5,554 nt of DNA from assembly GCA_024711185.1 (NCBI GenBank), contig JANJTI010000299.1, forward strand, positions 1 to 5,554, written 5' to 3'. Below are positions 4,982 to 5,554 of this stretch, in pieces. The notes under the pieces were generated by a model. The model saw only the letters and a list, made by a program, of their open reading frames with translations. It was not told the origin of the DNA and searched no databases. Position numbers and translations under genes: made by a program. Source of the DNA: Brevundimonas sp. (GTDB lineage Bacteria; Pseudomonadota; Alphaproteobacteria; Caulobacterales; Caulobacteraceae). Positions within the stretch are counted from its first letter, which is position 1. Every line of letters begins with the position of its first letter.

Positions 4982-5554
4982 ATGAGCGAAATCGGCCAGA
5001 ACCCTGAAATATCAGCACTCGTCCTGTTCTCCGGCGGGCAGGACAGCGCCACCTGCCTGGCCTGGGCGCTCGACCGCTATGCCCGGGTGGAGACCGTTGG
5101 CTTCGACTATGGCCAGCGGCATGCCGTGGAAATGCAGGCCCGGCTCGAGGTGCGCGCCGGGATGGCCGCGCTGCGCGAGGACTGGGCCGGACGGCTGGGA
5201 CCGGATCACGTCGTCGACCTGACCGGCTACGGCCGCATCGCCGAGAGCGCCCTGACCGCCGAACGCGCCATCGAGCTGGACGCGCGCGGTCTGCCGACGA
5301 CCTTCGTTCCGGGTCGGAACCTCGTGTTCCTGAGCGTCGCCGCGGCCCTGGCGGACCGCCGCGGGCTGGAGGTGCTGGTCGGCGGCATGTGCGAGACCGA
5401 CTACTCGGGCTATCCCGACTGCCGCCGCGCCACGATCGAGGCGATGGCGCGGGCGCTCAGCCTCGGGCTGGACCGGCCGGTGGTCATCGAGACGCCGCTG
5501 ATGGCGCTGACCAAGGCGGAGACCTGGGCCACGGCCGAGCGGATCGGCGGCCCC
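4982..5554 (+). CDS. queC: 7-cyano-7-deazaguanine synthase QueC (3' end off the window)
   Basis: The first 191 residues of QueC, the ATP-dependent enzyme that turns 7-carboxy-7-deazaguanine and ammonia into preQ0 for queuosine tRNA modification. Visible motifs: the PP-loop SGGQDS at residues 17-22; GFDYGQRH at 40-47; TFVPGRN at 107-113; [14 protein letters not shown] at 135-148; and [12 protein letters not shown] at 171-182. The full protein is usually about 220-240 residues, so roughly the last 30-50, including the cysteine cluster that binds zinc, lie past the right edge and cannot be checked. The start at ATG 4982 places the PP-loop at the usual distance from the N-terminus; the ribosome-binding site is weak (CAGG ending 6 bases before). 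An ATG at 4948 is out of frame. The gene is divergent from the kinase, and other que genes may follow downstream. Confidence 0.96.
   Translation, partial: MSEIGQNPEISALVLFSGGQDSATCLAWALDRYARVETVGFDYGQRHAVEMQARLEVRAGMAALREDWAGRLGPDHVVDLTGYGRIAESALTAERAIELDARGLPTTFVPGRNLVFLSVAAALADRRGLEVLVGGMCETDYSGYPDCRRATIEAMARALSLGLDRPVVIETPLMALTKAETWATAERIGGP

Noticed and set aside
4948..5007. Short 19-codon upstream frame overlapping the queC start
   Set aside because: ATG 4948 lacks a clear ribosome-binding site and the peptide ([10 protein letters not shown]...) has no feature suggesting a regulatory leader.

Overview
The window is very GC-rich, with strong codon bias and tightly packed genes. Protein character points to an alphaproteobacterium, most likely Caulobacterales (Caulobacter/Brevundimonas/Phenylobacterium-like). 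That is inferred from sequence style and remembered resemblance, not from a search. I see no mobile element, CRISPR array, rRNA or tRNA, and no clear rho-independent terminator.

Layout. Positions 1-2068 are a leftward run of five minus-strand genes. In transcription order they are a hotdog-fold PaaI-type thioesterase (2068-1592), a second PaaI-type thioesterase whose GTG start overlaps the first stop by 4 bases (1595-1197), two small helical proteins that are tandem paralogues (B 1136-726, A 692-351), and a small multi-pass membrane protein that starts at GTG 263 and runs off the left edge. An 82-base divergent intergenic region separates this run from a rightward gene (2151-3200) for a metallo-beta-lactamase/beta-CASP nuclease of the DNA-ligase-associated exonuclease family. 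Its 3' end overlaps by 22 bases the end of a leftward gene (4795-3179) for a soluble hybrid histidine kinase with a CBS-like input region, a HisKA/HATPase core and a C-terminal receiver. After a 186-base divergent region, queC (7-cyano-7-deazaguanine synthase) starts at 4982 and is cut by the right edge.

How the genes work together. The two thioesterases are translationally coupled and probably act together on acyl-CoA-type thioesters; the paralogues and the membrane protein may share their transcript. The nuclease is without its usual ligase and helicase partners inside this window. The kinase would pass phosphate to an Hpt or response regulator encoded elsewhere. queC belongs to queuosine/7-deazaguanine synthesis, and its usual que partners, if clustered, would lie beyond the right edge.

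The least explained part is the small paralogue pair at 351-1180. The proteins align without gaps over about 77 residues, and their leaders are also homologous. The two leaders differ by short indels, one of which builds a hairpin over the ribosome-binding site of gene B. Nothing else here looks like an undescribed multi-gene system.
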